From assembly GCA_001643675.2 (NCBI GenBank), contig LSRY02000005.1, positions 684,501-748,500 on the forward strand: 64,000 nt of DNA. Direction: 5' to 3'. Each line of letters begins with the position of its first letter. The stretch's first letter is position 1. Positions 32,974 through 45,515 of this stretch are shown here, piece by piece. Origin of the DNA: Monocercomonoides exilis (taxonomy: Eukaryota; Preaxostyla; Oxymonadida; Polymastigidae). The position numbers were made by a program, and so were the translations under genes. The notes under the pieces are model-generated. The model was not told the DNA's origin, made no database searches, and saw only the letters and a program-made list of their open reading frames with translations.

Positions 32974-34423
32974 ATGGGGGGAAGTCATTCAAAAGTGAAA
33001 GAGCTCGGAACAAAGCTCTATATAACTGTTTTCAAAGCTACAAAATTAAAACCTGGATTTTATCGCAAGCCATATGTGAAAAGTGTTGAATCTTTATAAC
33101 TTCTAATTTTTCATGCTTTATCAAAATTACATTTTGTAGTCAGTGTTGGCAGGAAAGAAATATGCACGTCATTTGGACAAGGCGTAAATCCAATGGTTAA
33201 GATTTTTTTTATGGATGTTTTGATAATTTTTGCTTTTTAACGTCTAAACACAGTTTATGGAAAGGTTTTGCTTTGAATATGACGCATCTGATGGAGATGC
33301 AATTGTTCAAGTGTGGGATAGTGGAATGTGCTTCACTAACGAGTTTTTAGGAGAAATTAAATTTCCTCTTGAGCCATTCCTTCGTTCAGAGAAAAGGCGA
33401 ACATTCAAGCTTTTCCACGATAAAAATCCAAATCCAGGAAATATTGATTTAAGTGTATTCCTTTGCCCTGCTGGATATGTACTTGATCGTAAGGAAGTAC
33501 GATTGTTTTTTTATTTGCATTCAATAATGTTTATTATTTTATCATAAAAGAATCGACTTTCTAGCGTTACAGAAGGAATTGTACGCCCACCTAGGCCACT
33601 TATGTCTCCGAGCAGTGCAACAACTCCATCTCTTCCATATTACTGTAGAATCGATTATCCTGCTCCAGAAAAAATCATTTCAACACCTTCATATTTCGGG
33701 CTTTTCCTTGTGAACAAACGTCAAGATGCTCGTATACGCGAGAAACAAGATATGGACAAACTGAAAAGTGCAATACTCGAATTGTATAGGCAAAAAGAGC
33801 AGATTGATCCAGATAACATAGAGCTAATGAGTCAAGCAGAAATGAGACTTGAAATGACACTTGCTCATGCACAGCTGGCAGCAGACGTATCGTTTTTGGA
33901 TCTGAATGAAACCGAAGAAGAAGCACTGGAGAATTTGAAGCATCGTGTGGAGATAGAAACATCGAGATACAAAAAGAAAATACAAGAGCTGGAGCAGGAA
34001 CGATTGGACAAAATTGAAAAAGAAAGGCTGAAGAAAGAAAAGAAAGCCAAAAAACTTCAAAAGAAATTAGAGTTAGAACGGCTTCGCATGGAGTTAGCAG
34101 AAAAAGCGGAGAGAAAAAGATTGGAAAAGCAAAATAAAGAAAGAGGAGAAGAAATAGAGCTTGAAAAAATTGAAGAAGGCAATGAGGACAATGAAGAAGA
34201 TTCTCCTGAAGAAGAAGAAACAGTGGGAACACCTGCTGAAGCACACGGACAGAATGCGAACGAAAGAGAAGAAACAAACAATGAGGAGTCAAACACAAGA
34301 GATGCATCAATTCACGATGAAGATAACGAATTTATTAGGCCTCAGAGCAATCAAGGAGCAAATGAAGGAAATAGCAATGCCAATCATAACATGTCAAACA
34401 TGCTTCAAGAAAGCACACTTTGA
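32974..34423 (+). CDS. C2-domain protein with N-myristoylation signal and charged coiled-coil C-terminus
   Basis: Four exons, 32974-33082, 33140-33195, 33254-33496 and 33551-34423, give 426 residues. Introns are 57, 58 and 54 nt with donors GTGTTG, GTTAAG and GTACGA. The last acceptor (AAAAG) is weak but is the only one that keeps frame. The N-terminus MGGSHSK fits an N-myristoylation signal (Gly2, Ser6). Residues about 12-130 form a C2 beta-sandwich: KLYITVFKATKLKP, YVKISVGRKEICTS, FEYDASDGDAIVQVWDSG, FLGEIKFPLEPFL. The usual calcium-binding Asp set looks incomplete. Residues about 200-320 are a Lys/Glu/Arg-rich coiled coil, and the rest is acidic and disordered. A peripheral membrane scaffold is the likeliest role. 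I cannot name an orthologue. Confidence 0.8.
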
Positions 34424-35086
34424 TTTTATTTTTATTCATTTTGAATGATTGTTGGATTATCTTAATGTTTTATTGTGAATGCTTGCAATTTTGATTGCTT
34501 TCTTACTTAAACCGCTTTCATTTCACACCTAGTTCAAATTTAATATTTTTGCTTTTTGTTGTTTATTACTCACTATTTCACTTCATTTTTTTGTTCGTTG
34601 ATTTGGATATTTTTAAAACAAGAAGAAAGGAAGAATCATATTAAGACATCATTTTGTTCATTGAACTGTTAACTTGAAAATATAGTTCCGATGTGATGAA
34701 GAACCAAAAAAACAAATTATTAAATGAACTATTATCAAGTTGATTTTTTCCCCGATCGAAATAAAGAGAAATGAAATAATGAAAAGCCAACATTTTTTTC
34801 TTTGACATCAGGCTTTTTTAAAATACAAATTATTTCTTTCACGAGCAAACTGATGTGCCTTTGATGAAATATTTCTTTTTTGATAAATATATTTCAAGCA
34901 TCTTTGTAATTTAATTCAAACAAAAGATTAAATTTGAAGAAACTTTTAAAGAAAAGAAACATATTCACAAAATATCAACAATTATGAAATGAAAATGATT
35001 CAAAATAAAATGTTCACGAAAACAAAACCAAAATTTAATGAAAAAGAAACACAAGAACACAGAAAAACGAAAAATAAGTTTAATAT
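34424..35086. other. Intergenic spacer, convergent 3' ends
   Basis: AT-rich region between the C2-domain gene (+) and VPS51 (-). No gene or repeat is recognised. Confidence 0.65.
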
Positions 35087-38000
35087 CTATTGCTCCCAAT
35101 ACTCAAGTTGCTGGAACAAAGGATGCTCAGCAGGCGATGTGGTGCTTGGATTCAAAGCTGGCGCAGCTTCGCCTTCAGCACTTTCAAACCTTGCTGTGGC
35201 TGTATTCAGCACCTTGTTAACAAGATCGAACAAAGCCCGGCCACAGCCACTGACCTTCTCCACTATGTAGAAAAGAATGAAGTCGCAGTCAGCCTTCAGT
35301 TGAGTAAGCACTGCTTTTGAGAGTGAGTATTCTCTAAGTGATTCTGTCCATGTCTATTCAAAGAAGAAGAAGAAGAAAGTTATCATATTTACATTTGAAT
35401 TAATTGTGAATATCAATATATATTTCGTTAATCATAAAGAATAAAGGCAAAATTCTTTTGAACATAAAAAATACAATTTCACAAACCGTAAACGCCTTAA
35501 ACATGATCTTCACGAAAATGTCCTGCACGTCTTTGTAATCTGGCTCAATCAGTTCTTCCACACGTCGTACATTCTTCGGTGCCTGTGAAGAAGACGCACG
35601 CGAAGTCACCATCATCGCCTCAGCCTCTTCTGCAGTGCCAACAGGCGTGCTTGTCGAAGCAGAGGCCTGTGCAAACACAGACACTGTGACTGTCTCCTCG
35701 ACAACCTCGCAATGCGCAGAGAATCCCACAAACAGCTCGTTCAACTCGCTCCACACACGCTTTGCTTCGTGGCAGAACAGTGCAGCAAAGATAGACGGCT
35801 CTTCCTTTGCATACCCCTTCTTTTCTTTTTCACTCTCGGAAGTTCTGTGATTGTCTTCGTTTTCTGTTTTTGACGCTTTCCAGGAATCATTCCACACAAG
35901 TGAAATCAACTCTTCCCTCAACATGCATCCCAGTCTCTCAGCCTCAGCAGCTGCATATCTTCTATGCAGCATATTGACAGCTTTCAAGAACAGCTTTCTA
36001 TGCGATTTCAGCTCTTCCAATTTTTGTGAGAGCTCTTCGCTGTTTGGACCACTGATCGAACCCTTGCTCAAATTATACTCTGAATCAAGCTCTTCAATCA
36101 CTGCATCCAGCACATCAGGCAGATGTCTGGCAACAGAAGCAGCTCGGAGCAGAGATGAAACATGCAGCGAGTGGTCGCACTGCTTGAATGCTTCGCACAC
36201 ACGTCCCAATGACAGCTTCACTAATTCCAGATACTCCCTAATATCCACTTGAGTTTCCAGTGTTGATGGAGAAGATGAAAGAGAACTGGCTGGTTGCTCG
36301 TCAGCTTTTGCATTGCTAGTTTGCTTTCCGCACAAAGAATTATGAACAGCCATTTTGTACTCGTCGAAGCTGAGTGGATCGATTAAGATACCAACATTTG
36401 CTTTTAACGAGTCTGGAAGAGATGGATATGCATTCCACGATGATGAAGCAGCAACAGGCAGATTTGATGAAGATGCCATGATTGAAGAAGATGAAGCAGT
36501 CTGAGAAATAGAATTTGAATGAAGTGTAATTGTGTTTCCAGTTTGATTGGTCAAATGCGCATTGGATGCTGCAATAGATGAAACGAATGAAGAAAAAGGT
36601 ATGTCTTTCTTTGAGGAAGCCAAAACAGACTGAGATTGTGCCTGTGAATGAGATGGATCAACAGCATCCCTCCAAACATTAAGGCTGTCGTGCAGATGGG
36701 TTAGAAGATAATGAAGCATGCTGCCATTTGCAGAGCAGCAAACAGATGTGTTTGATAAATAAGAGGATGAAATGGAGTAAAAAGCAGAATTGTAAATGCT
36801 TAAAGAGTCGCTCCCTTCGTTCAGGTATTCATCCACTGCCCATCCAATCACTGACAGATAGCGTTCAAGTTCCTCAAAGCTAAGTCCAGAAATAGACTTG
36901 TCTGCATTTTCAAGCAAAGAGATAAACAGCTCTGGCCATAAGATCATCCTTTGAGACATGCTGTTCCCGCTTCTTTGCATCGCAGTGTTGGGGAAAGAAG
37001 AAACAAAAGACTGAGAAGAATCTGATTGAGAGGGAGCTGACGATGCAAATCTTTTATCATTCTTTCTCAGCACATTCGCAAACTGCTCGTCTTCTTCGAC
37101 GTTGAAGGATCGCCATTCTCGAAAATCACTTCTGCACAAAAGGAATTCAATCATAAAATCGAAAAATTTATTCAATTCGTCTAAAAGCTCTTCCTTATAT
37201 ATCGCTGAGTTGTCTATCTTCATCAGCCTCTTACTGCATAATATCATGGGCTTCAGCTCCTTCATCATTTCATCCAGCGAATTTCTGATTGTACTTACCA
37301 CTTCATCTCCTGTGAGTCTCTTAATTAAAATAAGCTCAGCTGAATCTCTTTGATTGCCTTGAGCTGGACTCGAGTCATCTGGCTTGCGTTCTTTATCGTT
37401 TTTATCCTGAGAGTTTTTCAAGTTTCTGTCAGAACTATCAGAATTTGACAGAAGTGCGTTGCTGTTCTTCTTCAATCTGTCTTCTTTGCCATCAACCGAA
37501 TCTTCAGAATTGCTCTCATCGTCGCTGTCTCCATCGCTGTCCTCATTCGTCTGACGCGATTCATACAGATTCATTCTATAAGCGTTTCCTTTGTCAGAAG
37601 TTTGTGATCCGTTTCTTTTATCATTTTGCTCATTTTGTTCATTCTCCTTCATCGGAAGCTGCCACAAAGCATCAGTCAGATCATCGTCTTCTCCAAAGTC
37701 ACGCTCTTTGGATGACATTTCTCTGCCCTGCTGTCGTTCGAACTGATGCAGCACAAACCCACCAGCTGCTCCTGCTGTTAACATTTGTGCTGATGAAACT
37801 GATGGCTGCAAAGAACTCATACTACAACTCAGCCTTGTTGAATCTGATGTTGATATCTGAGGTATCAACGAATTCATTGCTCCAACAGCTGTTGACATTT
37901 TCGTTCGTGTCAGAAATCCCCCAGACGCCCACTCCATGTTCTTCTGCTTTGTGAAGAGAGGCGACGGTGCAGTAAACACAGAATTCATTACTCGGCTCAA

Positions 38001-40413
38001 GCCAGCACGAATTCGAACAAAAGCGTAATGAATAAACTCAGACTGAACTCTTTTGATTGTTTCTGAAGCAAACAAGGTGATTGCAGATGGAAGTCCCGAA
38101 GCAAAACGAGAAGTCCTCGAAGGCATCGATGAAGAGCGGAGATACGACGCAGAAGAGGCAGACTCTGCCCACTCCATCGTTTTGTCCTGTTCTGCATGAA
38201 GAAGACTCAGCTCTGTGGCCATCGAGCGCATGTTGTCGCAGAGCAGAGACAGCGCAGCAATAACATGCTCGGCGTTGGCAGCGGGCCCTGGGTCGCATCT
38301 GGCGCAGCTCCTCTGATGCAGCGGAATGAAAGACAGAAGAGATAGTGAGTGCGAATTGCTCGGCTGTGAAGACAAAACTGATGAGGATGAAGAAAGAGGG
38401 TGTGATGTGGCAGAAAGGGAGGAAGGCTGCTGAGGAGGGTTGAGCGTGGCTGAAGGAGAAACCGCATCACCCAGCGTGCTTTTGTCTGCAGATTTGAATG
38501 TGGTTGAGGCCATTGCACGTTTAATATCCAGTGACTTTAGTGCAGCCATCACCGAGTTTTGTGTCGAAATCCCAAAAAGATCGAATGAGTCATCATCATC
38601 ATCGTCCTTTTCAGAGATTGTGTTTGATCTCCTTTCACTTTGTTTGATTGGAGTGTCGTCTTGTGCATCATCTTCCTCATTTCCTTCTTCCGATTCTGCC
38701 TTCATCTGTTTCCGCAGCCTCGAACTTAACTCGTTGAGTATCTGTATTTCTCGCTTCTGCCGCCCAAACAGCAGCTGCTTGGTGATGATGTTACCGTAGT
38801 GCTCAAACACATGCTGCTTGAAAAAACTGACAAGCTCAGCGTCAAAACGCGGCTCAGAGAACAAAGCGCTGTATTCTCTGCAGAACGAAACAAAATGCAA
38901 CAGAAGTTTTGTGTTCAAGTCGATGCCCCGTGGCTGAAGCGGTTGCAATGCTGCCAAATTGGCAGCAGCTGTTGCAGCAGAATCTGAAGAGGAATTGCCA
39001 TCGGATGCACCGGGGAAGGGGCGAGAGGAAGAAGAAGAAGAAGAAGAGGAGGAGGAGGAGCCATAAGGTGGAGGGTGGTGGTGAAGTGAAGGTGTCACTA
39101 TCGATGGAGTAGAACCCAGCAGCGTAGAAAGATCCATCGGAACAGGAAGATCATCATCAGCTGCGCCATCTTTAGAGCGCTGTGTGGATGAAGCAGGCAA
39201 AGCGGAGGAAGGAGAAGTCGAGTGAGGTGGGGGTGGGGGTGGAGGTGGAGGACGCTTTTGATTTTGAAGCAATGAGGAGGCAGAAGAAGTGGAAGAAGCA
39301 GATGCTGCGTATGGCGCATCTGAAGAGCCCTCTCTTTTGGCTGCTGCTGGAGACAATGAAGTGTTGCGCAATGTATCCAAAAGCCAGTCGTGCGATTCCA
39401 ATTGCGATAGCATTTTTTCTATTTGCTTCGCTTCGCTTGCGAATTTTCAGAGAACGTAATGAGAGAGCGTGTTTTTTTAAAATGTTTTAAAAATAAAAAT
39501 TTTTTTTATCTTTTGCATAAATTATTCAATGCTACAAACTATTCAAGAAGTTGTTGGGAAATTGAATCTTTATCTGCTCCAAGTTGAAGCAAAAGACTAA
39601 CATCTGCAATTATATTCTCTAATTGGCGAGATTTATCTGATATTCGCTCTTCAAGAATACCTTGAAGGCGATTTGCTATCAGCTTCGCTTCGTTGGCCTC
39701 TGATTTGAAAGATGGTTCATTGGGAAAGACTTTCACTGCACGTTGTGATTGAAGGTAGTATTTTACGACTTGGTCATACGCTCCCATGTTCATGGCTGTT
39801 CGTATTTTTGTTGGTATTTCATGAAGAATTTTGATCTGGATTAAAAAGTTAGCGAAAAAAAATAAAGGAAATTTTTTTGTCAGACTTTTGATACGAGATG
39901 ATGTACTGCTGTAAGTTGTTCCAATTGTTCTCTACGTTCCCCAAGATGAATATCAACTTGGCCCGTCTCTTGATCAATTTGTTGAACTGTCGATGACAGA
40001 ATATCGAGATGATCTTCCATTCCATTCACCTTTTCTTTCATCTGCTGAAACGATTCTCCTGCGTCAATAAACTTGCTATAATTTTGATATACCAAAGATT
40101 GTAGTTTTGTATCAAGCTGTCTCATTTCTAAATATAAAAAATTATTGAAAAGGATTTTTTGGGAAAAAAAAAATAACATTTCCAAATTACAATAAGCACG
40201 AATATAGATTCTACCTGATTCAGATTCTATCTCTCTCTTTCGAAGCTGCTGAAGAGTGGCAGTAGGAATAATTCGTCTAAGATCCTCTTGCGCGTCATAT
40301 GTTGGACCGTCAATGTTTGTTGGATCTTTAATAACTTTTGATTCATTTGATGGTAAATTTACACCATAGAAATTTTGGAGTAATGACCTAATACGTGTAT
40401 GGCTATCAGCCAT
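35087..40413 (-). CDS. VPS51: VPS51, core subunit of GARP/EARP tethering complexes
   Basis: VPS51 tethers endosome-derived vesicles at the trans-Golgi network (GARP) or recycling endosomes (EARP). Five exons on the minus strand, 40413-40215, 40127-39886, 39835-39540, 39435-35487 and 35353-35087 (TAG), give 1,650 residues, about twice the human protein (782). Exons 1-3 hold the diagnostic N-terminus: LLQNFYG, DPTNIDGPTYDAQEDLRRI, LDTKLQSLVYQNYSKFIDAGE, AVHHLVSKIKILHEIP, NMGAYDQVVKYY. The exon 3-4 join reads QQLLEYEAKQIEKMLSQLE and keeps the helix. The last exon (VLTQLKADCDFILFYIVEKV) matches the family's C-terminal helix. Exon 4 carries Pro- and Ser-rich insertions (for example nine prolines near its start) that account for the extra length. 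Donors are GTAGAA, GTCTGA, GTTTGT and GTTTGT. Confidence 0.9.
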
Positions 40414-40580
40414 CCAATATTGAAAAATAATGATGGGTAATTTTCAATGAATTCTTTTTCCATTAATTTTAATAATTTCACAAAATGTGTTTAAAAATAT
40501 TTTAAACAGACATACAAGAAAATGCAATATTTTGTACGAATTTTTTGAAATGAATGAATGATTTTTTTTTTTGAATTTTT

Positions 40581-40949
40581 CTAACTCTCAAAATGAAGAG
40601 GCTTCTTTCTTCCACACTTGTGCTTTATTGGTTCCCTTGCTTCCTTTGGTGGTGGTGGAGTAGTTCCAGGAACATGAATTACACTTTTTTGTTCTTTGAA
40701 TTCTCCAGAGCCTTTAACCATGTGGAAAAGCGTTTCGCTAATGCTCATTGTTGAAAATGGAACAACAAACGAAAATCCATCCGCAGAATGAAGTGAAACA
40801 TATTCGACTGTATCAGAAACTTCTTCCAGCATGCCAGTTACATCTCTTGTATTTTCCTCAGTGTCAAAATGAGGATTATGCTCAAAGTGAACTGTCCCAT
40901 TCCATATTTCGCGACAATTGGTTAAATAACTAGCATCTGACATTTCCAT
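40581..40949 (-). CDS. Short elongin-C/Skp1-like (BTB fold) protein, apparently truncated
   Basis: A 122-residue frame with a good start at 40949, ending TAG 167 bases upstream of the VPS51 start on the same strand. Residues about 48-95 (VEYVSLHSADGFSFVVP, ISETLFHMVKGSGEF) resemble the first strands and helix of elongin C and Skp1 (V-x-L-x-SxDG-x-F-x-V...GxGxF). The second half of that fold is missing: after HVPG the chain turns into a Pro- and Lys-rich tail (TTPPPPKEAREPIKHK). I found no downstream exon in the short gap before VPS51. It could be a degenerate elongin C, a minimal BTB protein, or a fragment. The first about 45 residues are unrecognised. Confidence 0.5.
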   Translation of the reverse strand: MEMSDASYLTNCREIWNGTVHFEHNPHFDTEENTRDVTGMLEEVSDTVEYVSLHSADGFSFVVPFSTMSISETLFHMVKGSGEFKEQKSVIHVPGTTPPPPKEAREPIKHKCGRKKPLHFES

Positions 40950-41341
40950 TATGGTATTTTTTCAACAGAAAAAAAAGTTTAATATTCAAAATACTAATCT
41001 GTGTTTTCGCGGGAATTTTGAGGAAAATAATAAAAAATTTCACAATTCAATTTATAAATGATAAGTTTCATGCGCATGGGGAATGCATTATTAAACAATC
41101 AATTAATTCAACCTTTAACTTTGCATATTTCCCTTTCCTTTTAAAATAAAATCTAACTATTAATAATATAAACAATATTATGGTTTTAATTAGATGCAAT
41201 CAAAGAAATCTTCTTAATTTTAAGCGATTAATTGGGCGAACAGTAAGGATCACAAATGTTAACACAAGTTTGCTAATTGTACATTTTGACAGAAAAATCA
41301 AAAACTTTAATTATTATTATGTTAAATATTTCTAAATAAAC
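40950..41341. other. Divergent intergenic region
   Basis: Shared upstream region of the elongin-C-like gene (-) and CDC25 (+). AT-rich, with no distinct promoter motif that I can justify. Confidence 0.5.
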
Positions 41342-44300
41342 ATGACAAAGATGACTTTTTATCAAGAACATGATGAATTCCCACAAATCTCCGTAAGTAT
41401 TTCATTTGAATAAAATGAACTTATCTGACCTGATAAGATGATAAGTTTGGGTTGTTTTAAATATTTGATCTCATTTTATGCATTAAGGTCTGGATCAAGT
41501 GCTTTGTTTTGTAATCAAGTATTTTCAAGTTTTTGCAGCATATGCAAGATCCAGACGGGTTCCAAGATGATAACAAGATGTTGAAATCTCCTGGCAACGT
41601 TTCATCTGATGGATTACCCGGTGTGTATTTCATATTTACGTTCGAAAAAATTGATCTGCAATCTGCGAAATAAATCTAAAATAATGAAAATTTGCTGTGA
41701 ATTACATTTTAACATTGTTTCAATAAATCCAATTCCTTGAAAGATATCGGGAATGACTCTTCTATTGCTTTGCGTCATTCTTTCTCTGATCTTTATGATG
41801 TTTATCTTGAACGTATTGATACATCACACGAAAATCCTGGACCAGAAATTATAAAACACTATCCTGATGTTCCGGATCGTGGTTCTTATGTTCCACCTAT
41901 TCCAGCCTTTCAAGAATTGCAGTGCTGGTACATTACAAAAGAAACTGTTTGGAAAATATTTTTCCTTTTCCAATTAATTCGAGAGAAATTTGTGTTTGCG
42001 TATTCGAATGTGAAATGTAATTTTTATTATGAATATGAATTTATTAACAATTAGATGCTTGAACTATATATTGGACGATTTAAAGGTTTTCAATTTGTTG
42101 TTATTGATTGCAGATATCCATTCGAATATGTATGTATTTTCAGCAAAAACGTGTTTTTACTGATTTTTTTGGATGAGCATTTGAGTTTTTTGTTTTCATA
42201 ATTTTTTGAATTGAAAGAATTTTTAGAAACATTTTTTATTTAACGCCCATTGTTTTTTTATGGAAAATAATTTTTTTTTATTTTATTTATTTATTTTATA
42301 ATTATTATTGTTATTATTATTGTTGTTACTTATAGGAAGGAGGGCATCTTCGCAATGCTATCAATATATACGAACCAGATCGTTTATGTGATTTTTTCCT
42401 AAAAAAACCAAGTTCACATGGAGACAAGCTTCTTCTAATATTTCATTGTGAGTTTTCAACATCAAGAGGTTTATACCTATTCATTGAATTTTTGGTGTAC
42501 ATCTGTTGATATATTATTAATATTATTTCAGCACCTTACCTTGCCCAAGAGTTAAGAAATAGCGATCACGAAAAACATCCAGAATATCCGAAAGTGTTTT
42601 ATCCTCATGTTTTTGTTCTTAAAGGTGGATATCGTGGTATTTACGGAAAATATAGTAAATTTAGAGTTTGCCATAGGTCATTATGTTTTTGTTTTGAAAA
42701 TGAATACATATTCTCCCCGACTTAACATTAATTTTGTAAGGATTTTTTTTCTCCAGATGCAAAGTATGTTGTAATGAGGGATAAGAATCATTTACAAGAA
42801 TGCCAAAGGTTAACAAGCGAGAGGAAAAAGAAGAAGAAGATTCGCAGAGGATTAAATCTGAAGAATACGCATTCCTATTCAGGAACATCTGTAGCGTCTT
42901 TGGCAAATCAGGTTTCTTCGCTAACGCTTTCTACCGCTCTAAAGTCAGCAAATACATATTCATCGAATTTGCCTTCAACTGCACAGACATCTTTGATTGG
43001 TAGCTCTCAGTTTACATCACCACTTCCGTCGTCTGCTCCATCGCCATCACCTCCACAACATTCGTTGAAGTCTATTGATCCTTCATCTCTTCGCTCTTCT
43101 TATTCTGCACCGTTGAAGTCTTCGCATTCTCCAACTCCCTGTAAAGAAGGTGAAACAGTTTCTCCGTCTGCCTCGTCAATTAATTCGTTCACGTCTTCCA
43201 ATATACCAACTACTTCATCAGTAACAATCTCGCCCACTGCTTCTGTCGTATCGCGTTTTTCTCTTTCTGTTACATCTCTTGATAGAAAATCGTTGGATTC
43301 CAGTGGATTTAACGTCGATTCTTCAACAACATCGGTGGCAGCCAACTTAATCGATTCGAATGATGATTCGTTTCTATCCAGTGAATCACTCCGATCATTG
43401 CCGCTTCCAGTTGTTACGAGAAGCTACCGTCCATCTTTAACATCGCTTTCTTCGCAGCTTGAAGAGCGTGGCGAGCCTGCTGGAGAAGCTTCAGTCCATG
43501 CGGCTGGTAGAAGCAGCAGCGGCCCTGATGAAAGTGCAGAAGAAAATGGGGAGATGAAGAGAACTGAGGACGCTGAGGGTAATAGCTCTCCACCAAGCAC
43601 GCCAAAGGCACAAATAAAGTCATTTGCATTTATTAAACGTCTTCTTTCAAAGCCTGCAGATGCTGGGGGAAGGCACGGGCAGTCAAGCAGTACAGCCGAT
43701 GATGAGATTGAGCCGCTGCGAAGGGAAGAAATACATTCGTTTGCCGACAGTGTTGCCTCGCCCACGCAATGCAGCACACCCAGAATGTCCATGTCATCCA
43801 GCCAGAGGAATGCATGGAGGTCAAACTCCGGGTGTTATGAAGCCTTTGAGGATGATAATGACGATGTTGATGATGCAGAAATGCTGCGGATGACACAGGA
43901 CATCTGTGCTTCTCCAGTGATGAGGAAAGGGATGCTGTCGCCTACGTCGTCGCCAAGCATGCGATGTGCCTATTCGCCTTTTGGAATGAAGCACTCAGAC
44001 TCATCTTCTGCATTTGGTGCTTCATCATCCAGTCTGTCTCCTTCCTCTCCGCATGCTCGCCTGCTTCCGCCGATGATCCTTCGTACAATCATGGACGATG
44101 ATGACTTGGATATGACTCCGTTGGATGCAGCAAATCTAATGTCGAAAAAGGGATTAAAGAAGCACACGATTGATGATGACGACTTTGCTACTGATTTGGA
44201 AGAAGGAGCAGGGCAGGCATTCCGGCCAATGGAGTCTCTGCTTCCGATATGCCAGACTGAGGATGATGCCTTTCTGATGGGAGAATCGTTCGCTTATGCT

Positions 44301-45515
44301 GCATCGGCTGAACAGAGCACGTATTCTTCCTCGTTTGATTCACCTGTCTCGTCTCCTTCAACTTCTCCTCATCCGCCTTCCAAGACCTTATCTGCCTCAT
44401 CTTCCCACACCGCCACTTCAGCGCAATCACCAGATTCTCATTTATTGCTTGCCTCTCCTCTTCTTCCTCCTTCCTTTTCTTCTTCTTCTTCTTCAATCAA
44501 TCATTTCCAAACTTCACCTATTCCTCCATCGCCAATTGCACATGACATTTCATCTGCAACATCACCATTGCCTCCTGCTGTATCGAATAAGTCTTCGATT
44601 TTAGCTTCCACAGCCGGAGCTTCAATGTCTGCAACCTCAGTTGCATCTCAACCTCATCAAATAACTTCTGCTTCTGCTGCTTATTGCTTACAGAGTGTTC
44701 CTTTGGTATACGAAAATGTACTTCCCGCGGCTTCTTCAGCTTCTATGAGTGTACATTCTGATACTTCAATGTTATCATCATCATCATCGTCATCATCGAT
44801 GTCACAGCCTCTGTCGTCGTCTGCTCATCGCTCTGTCAACACGCCATCGACGCCGATTGCTTCCGGGGCATCGTCCAATTCATCACCACTTCCATCTGTT
44901 TTATCAGCACACTCACCTCACAGCCGGACTATGGCTTCGAATAAGATCCACGTCCGGCGCCTTTCCCAGTCGCAATCGCAGTCACAACCACAGGCTCTGT
45001 CCCAGTCTCAGTCTCAGTCTCAATCTCAATCGCATTCTCATTCTAGTTCTCATTCTCATTCCCATTCCCATTCTCATTCACATTCACGATCACCTTCATT
45101 GACATCACCCCACACGTCGTCAGTGGCTGTCACACCTTCCACCACCCCATCATTTGTGCGGGATGCAACTATCACCCAGTCGTTTTCATTATCTTCATCA
45201 CCGTCTCATTCTCAACATCATTCTCAGTCTCACTCTCCATCACCATCGCATGCATTGTCCTCAAATGCATCTGCTGCTGGCTTTGCTCGCTCGCAGAATC
45301 AAAGTCTACCTTCACTGACAAAACCATTAAGCCACTCCAGCAGCAAGTCATCGTTACTGCGACGTTCCTCGTCCACTTCTTCTTCAAAAGCGGTTTCTTC
45401 TCCAAAGATGACAGCTGTGTTCAGTGCTGCATCTCAGATGTCAGCCACAACAGCTACTGCTGTTGCTGTGGAGAAGAGGGCACCTTCAATGAAAAGGAAC
45501 TCTTTGAGACTGTAA
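41342..45515 (+). CDS. CDC25: CDC25 dual-specificity phosphatase with long serine-rich C-terminal tail
   Basis: CDC25 removes inhibitory phosphates from cyclin-dependent kinase to start mitosis. Seven exons, 41342-41392, 41539-41620, 41744-41946, 42055-42129, 42336-42468, 42532-42654 and 42757-45515, give 1,141 residues. All junctions keep frame; donors are GTAAGT, GTGTGT, GTTTGG, GTATGT, GTTTAT and GTAAAT. The rhodanese-like catalytic core (about 100-230) reads FQFVVIDCRYPFEYEGGHL, then HCEFSTSR with catalytic Cys175 and Arg181 (C-x5-R), then EYPKVFYPHVFVLKGGYRG. The active-site loop has S-T-S where animals have S-S-E. Unlike animal and fungal CDC25, where the regulatory region is N-terminal, about 900 Ser-rich residues follow the catalytic domain. 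They include an (SQ)n/(SH)n stretch at about 44965-45100. The exact 5' end is supported by frame and splice sites only. Confidence 0.92.
44965..45100. repeat. TCNCAN microsatellite coding for Ser-Gln and Ser-His repeats
   Basis: Tandem six-base units inside the CDC25 tail, reading SQSQSQ then SHSHSH. The wobble positions differ between units, so the tract is not a fresh expansion. Confidence 0.9.

Noticed and set aside
33497-33564. Acceptor TTCTAG at 33564 for the last intron of the C2 gene
   Set aside because: It has a better pyrimidine context but breaks the frame; AAAAG at 33550 keeps it.
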